Assembly: GCF_002307475.1 (NCBI RefSeq)
Contig: NZ_NTMH01000052.1
Span: 34,364 to 98,363 of the forward strand
Direction of reading: 5' to 3'
DNA: 64,000 nt
DNA from: Pantoea allii
GTDB lineage: Bacteria > Pseudomonadota > Gammaproteobacteria > Enterobacterales > Enterobacteriaceae
Position 1 is the first letter of the stretch. Each line of letters begins with the position of its first letter. The notes beneath the pieces are model-generated. The model did not search any database, was not told where the DNA came from, and saw only the letters and a program-made list of their open reading frames with translations. Positions 8,526 through 18,336 of the stretch are shown piece by piece. The position numbers and the translations under genes were made by a program.

Positions 8526-10568
8526 TTATCCCTGAATACCGTAGTGTTCCAGCATGGCATCCAGCTGTGGTTCACGACCGCGGAAGCGTTTAAACAGTTC
8601 CATCGGCTCTTCTGAACCGCCGCGCGTCAGAATGTTGTCGAGGAAGGACTGCCCGGTTTCCCGGTTGAAAATCCCTTCTTCTTCAAAGCGCGAATAGGCA
8701 TCCGCCGCCAGCACGTCGGCCCACAGGTAGCTGTAATAGCCTGCCGCATAACCTCCGGCAAAGATATGGCTGAAGGCATGAGGGAAGCGGCCCCATTCCG
8801 GGCTGGGCACGACGGCCACTTTGCTTTTCACCTCACGCAGGGTTTCCAGAATCTGTGCACCTTTTTCCGGGTTGAACTCGGTATGCAGGCGGAAGTCGAA
8901 CAGGCCGAACTCCAGCTGACGCAGAATAAACAGCGCCGCCTGGTAGTTTTTCGCCGCCAGCATTTTATCCAGCAGCGCTTTTGGCAGCGGCTCACCGGTT
9001 TCGTAGTGACCCGAAATAAACGCCAGCGCTTCTGGCTCCCAGCACCAGTTTTCCATGAACTGGCTTGGCAGCTCAACGGCATCCCAGGGCACACCGTTGA
9101 TGCCGGAAACGCCTGCCGCTTCAATGCGCGTCAGCATATGGTGCAGGCCGTGACCGAACTCATGGAACAGCGTGATCACTTCGTCATGCGTAAACAGCGC
9201 AGGCTTACCACTTACCGGACGATTGAAGTTACAGGTGAGGTAAGCCACCGGTTTTTGCAGGCTGCCGTCCGCTTTACGCATTTGCCCAACGCAGTCGTCC
9301 ATCCATGCACCGCCGCGTTTGTGCTCGCGAGCATAGAGGTCGAGGTAGAAACTGCCACGAAGCTCGCCGCTTTCATCGAACAGATCAAAGAAGCGGACAT
9401 CCGGATGGTAAACATCGACGTCAGTGCGCTCTTTGGCGGTAATACCGTAAATGCGCTTCACCACTTCAAACAGGCCGGACACTGCACGAGATTCGGGGAA
9501 GTAAGGGCGCAGCTGCTCATCGCTGATGGTATAAAGATGCTGCTTCTGCTTTTCGCCGTAGTAGCTGAGATCCCATGGGTTCATGGTTTCTACGCCAAAC
9601 GCTTTTTGCGCAAAAGCGCGCAGCTGAGCCAGCTCTTTCTCACCCTGTGGACGGGCGCGATCGGCCAGATCGTTCAGAAAATCGATCACCTGTGCCGGGC
9701 TCTGTGCCATCTTGGTGGCCAGGGATTTATCCGCGAAGGAGTCGAAGCCCAGCAGTTGCGCCAGCTCGTGTCGCAGCGCCAGCTCTTCCGCCATAATCGG
9801 ACCGTTATCCCATTTACCCGCGTTAGGGCCTTGATCGGAGGCACGGGTCGAATAGGCGCGGTACATCTCTTCACGCAGAGCGGCATTATCGCAGTAGGTC
9901 ATCACCGGCAGATAGCTCGGGATATCCAGCGTCAGCAACCAGCCTTCCTGCCCTTTAGCTTCCGCCTGGGCTTTGGCTGCGGCCAGCGCGCTTTCCGGCA
10001 TGCCGGCCAGCTCGCTTTCGTCCGTAATCAGCTTGCTCCAGCCCATTGTGGCATCAAGCACGTTGTTACTGTAGGCCGAACCCAGCTCGGAAAGGCGGGC
10101 CGCAATTTCGCCGTAGCGTTTCTGCTTGTCTTTTTCCAGACCAATACCGGAAAGCTCAAAATCACGCAGGGCGTTATCGACGGCTTTCTGCTTTGCCTGA
10201 TCCAGCGAAGCATAGTGACTGCCTTCTTTCAGATTGCGGTAGGCCTGATAAAGACCTTCGTGCTGGCCAACCCAGGTGCTGTATTCAGAAAGCAGCGGCA
10301 ACGTTTGTTCATAGGCTTCGCGCAGTTCCGGGCTGTTTTTGACCGAGTTCAGATGGCTGACCGGCGAAAAAATCCGGCTCAGGCGATCGTCGGTCTCCGC
10401 CAGTGGCTGTACCAGATTGTCCCAGGTGTAAGGTGCGCCTTGCGCCACTACTTTTTCCACCATTGCACGGCATTCATTCAAAACGTCGGTCACGGCGGGC
10501 ACCACATGTTCAGGCTTAATCGCTGAAAACGGGGGAAGTGTGAACGAGGTGAGTAACGGATTGGTCAT
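8526..10568 (-). CDS. prlC: Oligopeptidase A
   Basis: A 680-residue cytoplasmic zinc metallopeptidase of family M3, the same length as E. coli PrlC. The zinc site [14 protein letters not shown] is near residue 470, with the downstream glutamate ligand in [15 protein letters not shown]. It degrades signal peptides and other short peptides after proteolysis. The ATG at 10568 gives [14 protein letters not shown], matching the family; an ATG further upstream at 10622 is rejected. The rsmJ gene follows directly. In E. coli this operon belongs to the heat-shock regulon. Confidence 0.97.
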   Translation of the reverse strand: MTNPLLTSFTLPPFSAIKPEHVVPAVTDVLNECRAMVEKVVAQGAPYTWDNLVQPLAETDDRLSRIFSPVSHLNSVKNSPELREAYEQTLPLLSEYSTWVGQHEGLYQAYRNLKEGSHYASLDQAKQKAVDNALRDFELSGIGLEKDKQKRYGEIAARLSELGSAYSNNVLDATMGWSKLITDESELAGMPESALAAAKAQAEAKGQEGWLLTLDIPSYLPVMTYCDNAALREEMYRAYSTRASDQGPNAGKWDNGPIMAEELALRHELAQLLGFDSFADKSLATKMAQSPAQVIDFLNDLADRARPQGEKELAQLRAFAQKAFGVETMNPWDLSYYGEKQKQHLYTISDEQLRPYFPESRAVSGLFEVVKRIYGITAKERTDVDVYHPDVRFFDLFDESGELRGSFYLDLYAREHKRGGAWMDDCVGQMRKADGSLQKPVAYLTCNFNRPVSGKPALFTHDEVITLFHEFGHGLHHMLTRIEAAGVSGINGVPWDAVELPSQFMENWCWEPEALAFISGHYETGEPLPKALLDKMLAAKNYQAALFILRQLEFGLFDFRLHTEFNPEKGAQILETLREVKSKVAVVPSPEWGRFPHAFSHIFAGGYAAGYYSYLWADVLAADAYSRFEEEGIFNRETGQSFLDNILTRGGSEEPMELFKRFRGREPQLDAMLEHYGIQG

Positions 10569-10941
10569 AGCGCAGTCCTTTAACAATGTGTGGGGCGCGA
10601 TGAGTCGCGCAACGCAATTCAATTAACATGCGGTCGGATACCGCGAAAATCAATGGCGCGACTTGTCGTGATGTAAACAATGGCGCGGATTATGATCCTA
10701 CAGACGATGAGATCAAGCATAGCTGAGGACAACGCAGGCTATCACTTTCCTGTCGCGGCATGGTTAACAGATGTTAACAGCCTGTGTCAGCCTCCTGATT
10801 AGCGTGTAAAGCGGACTGAACAGCGCAGGCAGGATGCCCGGACCACGGCTGCGCGCGAAATGCCAGCAATTATTCCTGTCTGTCGTTATAATCGGGCCAA
10901 CGTTATCATTTTTAGCTTCAACCGCGGACATCCCCTTTTTT
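10569..10941. other. prlC-rlmJ divergent intergenic region
   Basis: About 370 bases without a gene. On the minus strand CTTGAT with a downstream GGATCATAAT (plus 10692-10720) loosely resembles a heat-shock sigma-32 promoter of prlC, in line with the E. coli homologue; the match is weak. The plus strand has GTTATAATCGGG around 10884-10895, a fair -10 for rlmJ. Nothing else was recognised. Confidence 0.35.
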
Positions 10942-11784
10942 ATGCTGAGTTATCGCCACAGTTTTCACGCCGGCAACCATGCCGATGTGCTTAAGCACAC
11001 CGTACAAAGCCTCATCATCACCGCCCTGAAAGAGAAAGAAAAACCCTTTCTCTATCTTGATACCCATGCCGGTGCAGGCCGTTATCAACTGAGCGGCGAG
11101 CATGCAGAGCGTACCGGCGAATATCTGGAAGGCATTGGCCGCGTCTGGCAGCAGCCGGATGCGCCCGCATTGCTGCAACCTTATTTTGATGCCATTCATG
11201 CCCTGAACCGGAGCGGTACGCTGCGTTACTATCCGGGCTCGCCGCTGATCGCCCGTCATTTGCTGCGTCCAGAGGATAAGCTTCAGCTTACCGAACTGCA
11301 CTCCAGTGATTACCCCCTGCTGCGAACCGAATTCAGTAAAGACAGCCGCGCGCGCGTTGAAAAGGCCGATGGTTATCAGCAGTTAAAGTCAAAGCTGCCG
11401 CCGTTGTCACGTCGTGGTCTGGTACTGATCGATCCCCCATACGAAATGAAGAGCGATTATCAGGCGGTCGTCAAAGGCATTCAGGAAGGCCACAAGCGCT
11501 TTGGCACGGGCGTTTTTGCCCTGTGGTATCCGGTGGTTATGCGTCAGCAAATCAAACATATGCTGCGCGATCTGCAGGCAACCAACATTCGTAATATCCT
11601 GCAAATTGAGCTGGCCGTGCGTCCTGACAGCGATCAGCGCGGTATGACGGCTTCCGGGATGATTGTGATCAATCCACCGTGGAAACTGGCCGATCAGATG
11701 AATACATTGCTGCCGTGGTTGCACCAGAAACTGGTGCCAACCGGTACAGGCCATTTCAGCGTAAACCAGATCGTACCGGAATAA
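10942..11784 (+). CDS. rlmJ: 23S rRNA m6A2030 methyltransferase RlmJ
   Basis: A 280-residue SAM-dependent methyltransferase (E. coli RlmJ 280) that modifies A2030 of 23S rRNA. It starts MLSYRHSFHAGNHADVLKHT, a segment characteristic of RlmJ, then FLYLDTHAGAGRYQL (SAM motif) and GLVLIDPPYEMKSDYQ with the catalytic DPPY. The C-terminal GMIVINPPWKL is conserved too. The ATG at 10942 matches the E. coli start; the longer frame from 10834 has no ribosome-binding site. It lies between prlC and gor as in E. coli, with the CPBP and rbn genes inserted after it. Confidence 0.96.
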   Translation: MLSYRHSFHAGNHADVLKHTVQSLIITALKEKEKPFLYLDTHAGAGRYQLSGEHAERTGEYLEGIGRVWQQPDAPALLQPYFDAIHALNRSGTLRYYPGSPLIARHLLRPEDKLQLTELHSSDYPLLRTEFSKDSRARVEKADGYQQLKSKLPPLSRRGLVLIDPPYEMKSDYQAVVKGIQEGHKRFGTGVFALWYPVVMRQQIKHMLRDLQATNIRNILQIELAVRPDSDQRGMTASGMIVINPPWKLADQMNTLLPWLHQKLVPTGTGHFSVNQIVPE

Positions 11785-11846
11785 CGCCCTTCTCAGATTA
11801 GCGCCACCGCGTCTGGTGCGGCGGCGTTATACCTCAGGTCATTTTT

Positions 11847-12662
11847 ATGTGGATCATCCTGGCAGGTGCACTGGCTGCCCTGCAACCGGCGAAACGCCTC
11901 TCACTGTTATTACTGGCACTGGCAACGGCGCTGGGGGTTTACCAGAACGTTCTCGACTGGCCTGTTACCCTCGTTTTTGCTGCTGTTGCCGCACTGGTCG
12001 CGTTTCGTATTTACGACCGTCGGAGCCAAGTGTGGCAGAGCATCAGCGAGGCGCTTCTGGTGTTGATTGCCCTCGCGCTAATGCTGCATCTTATTCCTGG
12101 CTTCAACAACCCACGCCAGATTGATGCCGTTCGGGCTGGCGCGCACAGCCTGCCCTTCTCTTTTTCATTTAATTTCGATAAAGCCCTGATTCCTTTCTTG
12201 CTGCTGGCCTGTATGCCGACGCTGTTTAAAGCCGAGGCGCACCCACCGCGCATGCCTGTGTTATGGCTGCTGCCCGTAGCGGCGATTCCACTGCTGTTAG
12301 TCAGCGCGGTATGGCTGGGTGGCCTGGCGTTTGAGCGACACGTTCCTGACTGGCTGGGGGCCTTTGCCCTGGCAAACCTGTTTTTTGTCTCGCTGGCTGA
12401 AGAAGCATTTTTCCGCGGCTACCTGCAGCAGCGCCTGCGCCAGAAATGGGGCAGCACAGTTGCCCTGCTGGTCACCGCCTTGTTGTTTGGCCTGGCGCAT
12501 GCGCCAGGCGGCGTGCTGCTGATGGTCTTTGCCGGACTGGCCGGGCTGATTTATGGCCTGGTCTGGCACTGGAGTGGTCGCTTATGGCTGGCCACGGCGT
12601 GCCATTTTGCGCTCAATATGGTCCACCTGCTGTTTTTTACCTATCCGGCACTGGCGCACTGA
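11847..12662 (+). CDS. CPBP-family intramembrane glutamic endopeptidase (CAAX/Abi)
   Basis: A 271-residue polytopic membrane protein with about eight hydrophobic segments. The three CPBP/Abi catalytic motifs are present in order: EEAFFRGYL with E185-E186, FGLAHAPGG with H218, and a late HFALN. Family members cleave membrane substrates, and bacterial ones have been linked to self-immunity against bacteriocins and to protein secretion; the substrate here is unknown. It begins 62 bases after rlmJ and meets rbn tail to tail three bases apart. The gene is not at this position in E. coli, so it is an Erwiniaceae-type or local insertion. Confidence 0.85.
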   Translation: MWIILAGALAALQPAKRLSLLLLALATALGVYQNVLDWPVTLVFAAVAALVAFRIYDRRSQVWQSISEALLVLIALALMLHLIPGFNNPRQIDAVRAGAHSLPFSFSFNFDKALIPFLLLACMPTLFKAEAHPPRMPVLWLLPVAAIPLLLVSAVWLGGLAFERHVPDWLGAFALANLFFVSLAEEAFFRGYLQQRLRQKWGSTVALLVTALLFGLAHAPGGVLLMVFAGLAGLIYGLVWHWSGRLWLATACHFALNMVHLLFFTYPALAH

Positions 12663-12665
12663 CCA

Positions 12666-13577
12666 TCACAGCCTGAATACCGCCAGGTCCTGGGCCATCT
12701 CCGTTTCAGGGAAGATGGCCTGGCACTCGGCCAGTAAACGGGCCATATCTCGGGCAAGATAGCGCGAACTGAAATGGGTGGCGATCATCCGTTTTGCACC
12801 GGCCTGCTTTGCCACTTTTGCGGCCTGCACGGTGGTTGAGTGACCGCGTCCGTTGGCTTTTTCAGCCAGTGCATCCTCCAGCGTGGTTTCATGTACCATC
12901 ACATCCACATTCGCGGCCAGCTGTAACGCCACCTCGGTAGGCGCGGTATCGCCAAAAATCGCCAGCGTTTTGCCTTTGGTGGGCGGCCCTAAATACTCAG
13001 CACCATGAACCGTGCGACCATCCTCCAGCGTGATGCTGTCCCCCAGCTTTAGCTGTTGATACCACGGGCCACGCGGCACACCTTCTGCCTTCAGACGTGC
13101 GGCATCCAGAAAGCCGGGCTTGTCTCGCTGTTCAATACGATAGCCAAAGCAGGCAATGGTGTGATTCATCGGCCAGGCCGTAACACGAAACTCGCCATCA
13201 TCCAGCACCTCGCCCGCCTCGATTTCAATCACCTCCAGCGGATAATCGGTGTACGAGCTGGACAGAGACAGAGCGTTATCGACAAAGGCTTTCAGGCCTT
13301 TGGGGCCATAAACCGTCATCGGCGTGGTAAGTCCCGCCATTGAACGGCTGGTAAGCAGGCCGGGCAGACCAAAAATATGGTCACCGTGCAGATGCGTAAT
13401 AAAGATTTTATCGAGCTTGCCGGGTTTAAGATCGGAGCGCATAAACTGAAGCTGTGTCCCTTCACCGCAGTCAAACAGCCAGGTGTCGCCACTGTCTGCA
13501 TGGGTAAAGGCAATGGCAGTGACGTTACGCTGCAAGCTCGGCGCGCCACCGCCCGTGCCAAGAAAAGTCAGGTGCAT
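12666..13577 (-). CDS. rbn: Ribonuclease BN/Z (ElaC)
   Basis: A 303-residue metallo-beta-lactamase-fold RNase that trims tRNA 3' ends. The zinc motif THLHGDHIFGLPG has HLHGDH at residues 62-67; NHTIACFGYRIE, FGDTAP and GHSTTVQAAKVA carry the other ligands and the ElaC exosite/HST region. E. coli Rbn is 305 residues. The ATG at 13577 (MHLTFLGTGGGAPS) is the family start; an upstream ATG at 13682 lies in the spacer before gor. It is divergent from gor by about 125 bases. Confidence 0.95.
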   Translation of the reverse strand: MHLTFLGTGGGAPSLQRNVTAIAFTHADSGDTWLFDCGEGTQLQFMRSDLKPGKLDKIFITHLHGDHIFGLPGLLTSRSMAGLTTPMTVYGPKGLKAFVDNALSLSSSYTDYPLEVIEIEAGEVLDDGEFRVTAWPMNHTIACFGYRIEQRDKPGFLDAARLKAEGVPRGPWYQQLKLGDSITLEDGRTVHGAEYLGPPTKGKTLAIFGDTAPTEVALQLAANVDVMVHETTLEDALAEKANGRGHSTTVQAAKVAKQAGAKRMIATHFSSRYLARDMARLLAECQAIFPETEMAQDLAVFRL

Positions 13578-13701
13578 GCTATGCTTCTCTGTAAGTAGTG
13601 GAAAACAATGGCCTGTTACAATCATAGGCGCAATTTTTGCGACACCCTGCCCTGCGGCGTTACACTCTATGTCAATTTCCATGTAACCGGATGATACTTC
13701 A

Positions 13702-15054
13702 ATGACCCGACATTATGACTATCTCGCCATCGGCGGCGGCAGCGGCGGTATTGCCTCGATTAACCGTGCAGCAAGCTATGGCCAGAAATGTGCCCTGATA
13801 GAAGCCAAAGCACTGGGCGGAACCTGCGTCAACGTGGGCTGTGTGCCGAAAAAAGTCATGTGGCATGCCGCGCAAATCGCCGAGGCGATTCATCTTTACG
13901 GCCCCGATTATGGTTTTGACACCACGGTAAACCGCTTCGACTGGGGCACGCTGGTCAAAAACCGTAGCGCCTATATCGACCGTATTCACCAATCATACGA
14001 CAATGTGCTGGGGAAAAATAAGGTCGATGTCATCCACGGCTTTGCCCGTTTTATTGATGCGCATACCGTTGAAGTCAATGGCGAAACCATTACGGCCGAC
14101 CATATTTTGATCGCCACCGGTGGACGTCCAGGCCATCCCTCTGTCCCCGGTGCGGAATACGGAATTGATTCAGACGGTTTCTTTGAACTGGACGCGCTGC
14201 CAAAACGCACCGCGGTGATTGGCGCCGGTTATATCGCCGTCGAACTGGCGGGCGTGGTGAACGCACTCGGCTCCGAAACCCATTTATTCGTCCGTAAACA
14301 TGCCCCGCTGCGCAGCTTTGATCCGCTGATCACCGAGACGCTGGTTGAAGTCATGAACGCGGAAGGCCCGACGCTGCACACTCAGGCGACGCCAAAAGCG
14401 GTGGTAAAAAATGCCGACGGCAGTCTGACGTTACAGCTGGAAGATGGCAGCGACTACACCGTCGATTGCCTGGTTTGGGCCATTGGTCGTGTACCGGAAA
14501 CCGACAGCCTGAATATCCAGGCGGCAGGCGTTACGCTGGATGAGAAAGGTTATATCAAGGTCGATAAATTCCAGAACACCAATGTGTCAGGCGTTTATGC
14601 CGTAGGCGATAACACCGGTGCCGTTGAGCTGACCCCGGTGGCCGTGGCAGCAGGTCGTCGCCTGTCTGAGCGTTTGTTTAATAACAAACCGGATGAGCAT
14701 CTGGATTACAGCAACATTCCTACCGTGGTATTCAGCCATCCGCCGATCGGCACCGTGGGCCTGACGGAACCGCAGGCGCGCGAACAGTACGGTGATGATC
14801 AGGTTAAAGTCTACAAGTCGTCCTTTACCGCGATGTACACCGCAGTCACCCAACATCGCCAGCCGTGCCGCATGAAATTAGTCTGCGTCGGCCCGGAGGA
14901 GAAGATTGTCGGTATTCACGGCATTGGTGGTGGAATGGACGAGATGCTGCAGGGCTTTGCGGTGGCGTTGAAAATGGGCGCAACCAAAAAAGACTTCGAT
15001 AACACCGTGGCGATTCACCCGACCGCAGCGGAAGAGTTTGTGACGATGCGTTAA
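13702..15054 (+). CDS. gor: Glutathione reductase
   Basis: A 450-residue cytoplasmic flavoenzyme, the same length as E. coli Gor, that reduces glutathione disulfide with NADPH. The N-terminal [15 protein letters not shown] binds FAD, and [13 protein letters not shown] carries the redox pair C42/C47. [12 protein letters not shown] is the NADPH fold and the C-terminal [10 protein letters not shown] holds the base His-Glu. In E. coli the gene is controlled by OxyR; no clear OxyR site was identified here. It is the last backbone gene before the accessory island. Confidence 0.97.
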   Translation: MTRHYDYLAIGGGSGGIASINRAASYGQKCALIEAKALGGTCVNVGCVPKKVMWHAAQIAEAIHLYGPDYGFDTTVNRFDWGTLVKNRSAYIDRIHQSYDNVLGKNKVDVIHGFARFIDAHTVEVNGETITADHILIATGGRPGHPSVPGAEYGIDSDGFFELDALPKRTAVIGAGYIAVELAGVVNALGSETHLFVRKHAPLRSFDPLITETLVEVMNAEGPTLHTQATPKAVVKNADGSLTLQLEDGSDYTVDCLVWAIGRVPETDSLNIQAAGVTLDEKGYIKVDKFQNTNVSGVYAVGDNTGAVELTPVAVAAGRRLSERLFNNKPDEHLDYSNIPTVVFSHPPIGTVGLTEPQAREQYGDDQVKVYKSSFTAMYTAVTQHRQPCRMKLVCVGPEEKIVGIHGIGGGMDEMLQGFAVALKMGATKKDFDNTVAIHPTAAEEFVTMR

Positions 15055-15090
15055 TGTAGAAAAAACACACCTACATCTTTCACTTATCTG

Positions 15091-15118
15091 AAACTGGCCC
15101 TTATGCGGCCAGTTTTTT
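15091..15118 (+). terminator. Rho-independent terminator of gor
   Basis: AAACTGGCC at 15091-15099, seven-base loop, GGCCAGTTT at 15107-15115, continuing into a run of six T. It ends 64 bases after gor and marks the left edge of the accessory island. Confidence 0.9.
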
Positions 15119-15257
15119 ATGCAATTAAGAATATTTTGATTACGCTCTCCAGTTTTTCATTCGATAGAATATGCTCAGCAATACCGCAGGTTTCTGGGGC
15201 ATACTTATGGGCATAAATAATATTGACCTGCTCCCCGTTGATTAGTACACCCCGATA
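15117..15257 (-). pseudogene. C-terminal open frame of an unidentified gene, remnant
   Basis: On the minus strand a frame opens after a stop at 15258-15260 and runs 46 codons to TAA at 15117-15119. It reads YRGVLINGEQVNIIYAHKYA, then PETCGIAEHILSNEKLESVI and KIFLIA. The composition looks protein-like but there is no start codon with a ribosome-binding site, and the frame ends exactly in the gor terminator T-run. It may be the 3' end of a gene cut by the neighbouring IS110 fragment. I do not recognise it. Confidence 0.3.
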
Positions 15258-15289
15258 TTAGTAATGTCTTCATAAGCCACATGAGGACA

Positions 15290-15545
15290 TCCCCATGACG
15301 AAGCTTTTTTCCAATGAACACATTGCCATCGTTTTTCTGCCAGCGAAGAAATGGCTTAACATACTGGGGACTGATCACTTTTACTTTATGCCCCAGTTTT
15401 TCAAATTCCCTATGCCAGTAAAATGCTCTCGTGCATGCTTCAATGCCAATCAGGTAGGCGGGTATAATGACCAGTTTCTAAAGTAATATTTTTCGCTCAA
15501 CACGTCGGGTATAAACCGGCTTGCCTGCTGGATGAATTATGTTCA
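15290..15545 (-). pseudogene. IS110-family transposase fragment
   Basis: Read on the minus strand this gives PAGKPVYTRRVERKILL, a stop (TAG at 15478-15480), then KLVIIPAYLIGIEACTRAFY and WHREFEKLGHKVKVISPQYV followed by KPFLRWQKNDG. GIEAC...HYW-type, LGHxVxxISPQYVKPF and the QKND aspartate are hallmarks of the N-terminal RuvC-like DEDD domain of IS110/IS1111 transposases. Both ends are missing and one internal stop is present, so it is dead. The plus-strand 63-codon frame over it is an antisense artefact. Confidence 0.75.
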
Positions 15546-15583
15546 GTTAAGCGTAGAGGGAAGTAGTAGTCCATCCCATTACC

Positions 15584-16582
15584 TGGCGCAAGAAGTTTGG
15601 TGGAATGGAAGTGCCTGGGGTGAAGCGTCTAAAGTCGCCTGAAGAGGAGAACGCCCGCCTCATGAAGCTGCTTGCTGAAGCCATGCTTAATAAGGAGGTG
15701 CTTTAGGTGGCTCTCAGGCGAAAGTAATGACAACAGACCAGAAGCGGGAAGCTGTGGTATTGATGTGTTATGCGATCTGTCGCAACTTCGTACCTGCAGG
15801 CTACAGGTTTTTCCCTGTCAACCTGCCGTTATGATGCTCAGCGTCTATCTGCTGATTCACATTTATCAAGGCGTATCACTGAGATGGTGCTTGAGCGCAG
15901 ACGTTTTGGTTACCGGCGCATCTGGCAGCTATTGCGTCGGAATGGCCTTCACGTCAATCACAAACGGGTATACCGCATTTACCACCTTAACGGACTGAGC
16001 GTAAAACACAGACAACGCCTTAAAGGGCTGGCGACCGGACAGTTTCCGCTTCTGCGTCCGGATGCTCCCAACCTGACTTGGTCGATGGATTTCGTTATGG
16101 ACGTACTGGCCAGCGATCGCAGGATCAAGTGCCTGACTTGTGTGGATGATTTCACGAAGGAGTGTCTAACAATTACCGTCGCATTCGGGATATCAGGCGT
16201 ACAAGTTACGTGTATTCTGAACAGTATTGCGCTATTTCGTGGTTATCCGGCCACGATAAGAATCGATCAGGGGCCTGAATTCACCTGCCGCGCGCTTGAT
16301 CAGTAGGCCTTTGAGCATGGCGTGGAACTGCGTCTTATCCAGCCAGGCAAACCGACTCAGAACGGATTTATTGAGAGTTTTAACGGACGATTTAGAGATA
16401 AATGCCTGAACGAGCACAGGTTCAGCAATATTGTTCATGCCAGGAAAACGATTAATGGTTGGTGGCAGGATTATAACGAGTGCCGTCCACATTCATCACT
16501 GAATCACCAAACTCCAGTTGAATTTGCTGCGGACTGGCGAAACGGGAAATATGAAGAAAAACCAACAGAAACTACTAACTGA
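15584..16582 (+). mobile_element. Degenerate IS3-family element (IS51/IS407-like group)
   Basis: Remnant of an insertion sequence with overlapping orfA and orfB. The 3' half of orfA reads WRKKFGGMEVPGVKRLKSPE then EENARLMKLLAEAMLNKEVL, followed by TAG at 15704-15706 in place of a sense codon, then VALRRK and TAA at 15725-15727 overlapping the orfB ATG. The first part of orfA is missing. orfB follows with a frameshift and a stop. Terminal inverted repeats were not found, consistent with decay. Confidence 0.8.
15727..16582 (+). pseudogene. IS3-family transposase OrfB, broken
   Basis: The frame starts MTTDQKREAVVLMC at ATG 15727, shifts near 15780-15800, and continues as FSLSTCRYDAQRL, ERRRFGYRRIWQLLRRNGL and LTWSMDFVMDVL with the first catalytic Asp. 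DQGPEFTCRALDQ holds the second, then TAG at 16304-16306 replaces the usual Trp codon; the same frame goes on as [20 protein letters not shown] and [17 protein letters not shown] with the catalytic Glu, to TAA at 16582. One frameshift and one nonsense codon make the protein inactive. Confidence 0.85.
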
Positions 16583-16661
16583 AAAGTTGTATCTGATTCT
16601 TAGGGCAGGTAACTTAAGCTTTAAATTACCATAAACCTTTATATTTCAACCAGTCACCCTT

Positions 16662-16973
16662 ATGAAGGCGGTTTATCCCCTGAAAACGCTGGGTCATTTG
16701 CGCACTGTGTTAATTGGTTTTCGCAAAGCTAACGGATGGACGCAAAAAGAACTGTCAAAACTGTTGGGGGTAACTCAGCAAACGTATGCTCGCCTTGAAG
16801 CAAATCCCGCGAGCGCCAGCTTTGATCGTTTATTCAAAGTATTTAGCATATAGGGTGTTGAAATTGAAGTATTTTTGCGAGAGCCTTTACCACAGGCGAA
16901 ACCAGAATTAACGACACAACAATATTCATCGTTACCCGCAAGGCAGGAAAATTGTAAGGACCTAAAAATATAA
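16662..16973 (+). pseudogene. XRE-family (HipB-like) regulator interrupted by one stop codon
   Basis: MKAVYPLKTLGHLRTVLIGF starts a frame with a clear helix-turn-helix: RKANGWTQKELSKLLGVTQQ then TYARLEANP. TAG at 16851-16853 stops it after 63 codons, but the same frame goes on at once as GVEIEVFLREPLPQAKPELT and ends at TAA 16971-16973. HipB-like antitoxins read LG(V)EI here, so the TAG most simply comes from a TTG leucine codon. The 63-residue product would keep the whole HTH. No hipA-like partner was found downstream; only short disconnected frames follow. Confidence 0.7.
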
Positions 16974-17706
16974 ATATTGATGATAAAGTTTTTCCTCACC
17001 TATTTAACAGATACGTCATTATCTACATTGGTTTCCTATGCATATCTGCATCAGCTTCATTCTGAATTTCCGCGAGATGCACTAGCATTGACAATGTCTC
17101 GTGAATCAATGTTATTGCAATGAACTGCTTCAGTATTGTCTCTGTGTCTATTTATTTTTTTACATTTAAAAAATAGAGCATATATTCCTTATGACTGAAT
17201 TGAATCGTCGATAAAATAGCAGAGTTTAATTTACCCTCTGGCTTCAAACTGTACCTGCCACTGTTTGCTGATATTCTCTTCACATTCACATGTTTTTGTC
17301 GAAAGTCATGTTGTCAAAACGATCACGCTTTGACCTCATACTGGCTCTACCATAGTCGTTTCTCAGAATCGGCGTTTCATATTATTGTATGTTTTACTTG
17401 AAATTATCGATCCTGATTTTCATCGCATATAAACATTTTCGGAGCAACAGCTGTATCTTGGCTTCGTTCGTAATCTGAATGCGCTGTCAACTTTACTGAG
17501 CAATGAGCTCATCATTCCTGCGATCCCAGACTGCGTACACACTCTCAAACAACCCATTTGTACTGCGCTAATTACGGAGCACTAAATCGACGTCATACAC
17601 TCATATTGACAGGCTAATTAACTTGCCAAAATCATCAAATTTGATAGATTTTTCTTCATTTTTTTGTTAACTTAATTGTAAATAAATCAATGTTAATTTA
17701 TTGTTC
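16974..17706. other. AT-rich non-coding stretch in the island
   Basis: About 730 bases with stops in all frames. A 31-codon open stretch at about 17020-17117 (LVSYAYLHQLHSEFPRDALA, then LTMSRESMLLQ) looks protein-like and may be the tail of a lost gene. The last 100 bases before the recombinase (TTGACAGGCTAATTAACTTG near 17607 and several T-runs) probably carry its promoter. No repeat, tRNA or attachment core was recognised. Confidence 0.4.
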
Positions 17707-18270
17707 ATGAATCAAAAAATTGGCTATTCGAGAGTCTCTTCGATAAACATTAAAACGAGCAGTCAGTGTGAAAGCCTGAAAGCCGCAGGCTGTGATTTGA
17801 TTATCGTAGATGAAGAAAAAGAACCTCAGCCATTCAGTTTATGCCTGGAGATTCTCAAACCCGGAGATGTGCTGGTGGTAACGAGCCTTGAAATGTTGGG
17901 ACGTAACCTTGCCGGTGTACTTAAGGCCATAACGTCCATCAATGAGCGGGGTGCATCCCTGATCAGTCTCAGTGAAGGCCTTGACTCAGCCAGTGAATCA
18001 GGGGAACCGCTGGTAAGAATGTGCCATTTACTTATGGGGTGTCAGCAAGCCTTCGTTCGTGAAAAAAACCAGAAAGGACTTACGGCCAGCAGGGCGAGAG
18101 GCCGTCTTGGTGGGCGAAAAAAGAAATTGAGTCAGAAAGATATTATTCAAATCAAAGAATTATTAAGCCGCCCCGAAAGTAGTGTGAGTGATGTTGCAAA
18201 AAAGTACGGCGTTTCCAGAACGACCATCTACAAATATGTCGGGGTTATCGTTCCAGAACATGCGCTTTAG
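17707..18270 (+). CDS. Serine recombinase (resolvase/invertase family), probably catalytically impaired
   Basis: A 187-residue protein with the resolvase layout: IGYSRVSS at the N-terminus with nucleophile S11, LKPGDVLVV, a long E helix (SLEMLGRNLAGVLKAI), and a C-terminal DNA-binding part after GRLGGRKKKL with the helix-turn-helix VSDVAKKYGVSRTTIYKYVG at about 160-179. Two active-site arginines of the family are not where expected: the usual LDRLGR reads LEMLGR (residues 61-66), so Asp-Arg becomes Glu-Met, and the Arg before the D helix (xRPxL) is absent in EPQPFSL (39-45). R66 is kept. It may bind DNA without recombining it. It lies 66 bases before ietA. Confidence 0.8.
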   Translation: MNQKIGYSRVSSINIKTSSQCESLKAAGCDLIIVDEEKEPQPFSLCLEILKPGDVLVVTSLEMLGRNLAGVLKAITSINERGASLISLSEGLDSASESGEPLVRMCHLLMGCQQAFVREKNQKGLTASRARGRLGGRKKKLSQKDIIQIKELLSRPESSVSDVAKKYGVSRTTIYKYVGVIVPEHAL

Positions 18271-18336
18271 ACCACATTTCATCGTGCATTTAAGAACTAA
18301 TATTTATACTATCAACGCACCAAAGGAGAGTTGATA

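Noticed and set aside
8766-10526. 586-codon open frame on the plus strand
   Set aside because: It lies wholly antisense to prlC, whose protein is a complete match to oligopeptidase A. The plus-strand frame is a composition artefact.
15295-15486. Plus-strand 63-codon frame (MTKLFSNEHIAIV...) in the island
   Set aside because: The reverse strand encodes an IS110 transposase fragment, so this frame is its shadow. An OrfA-like similarity at its start was judged accidental.
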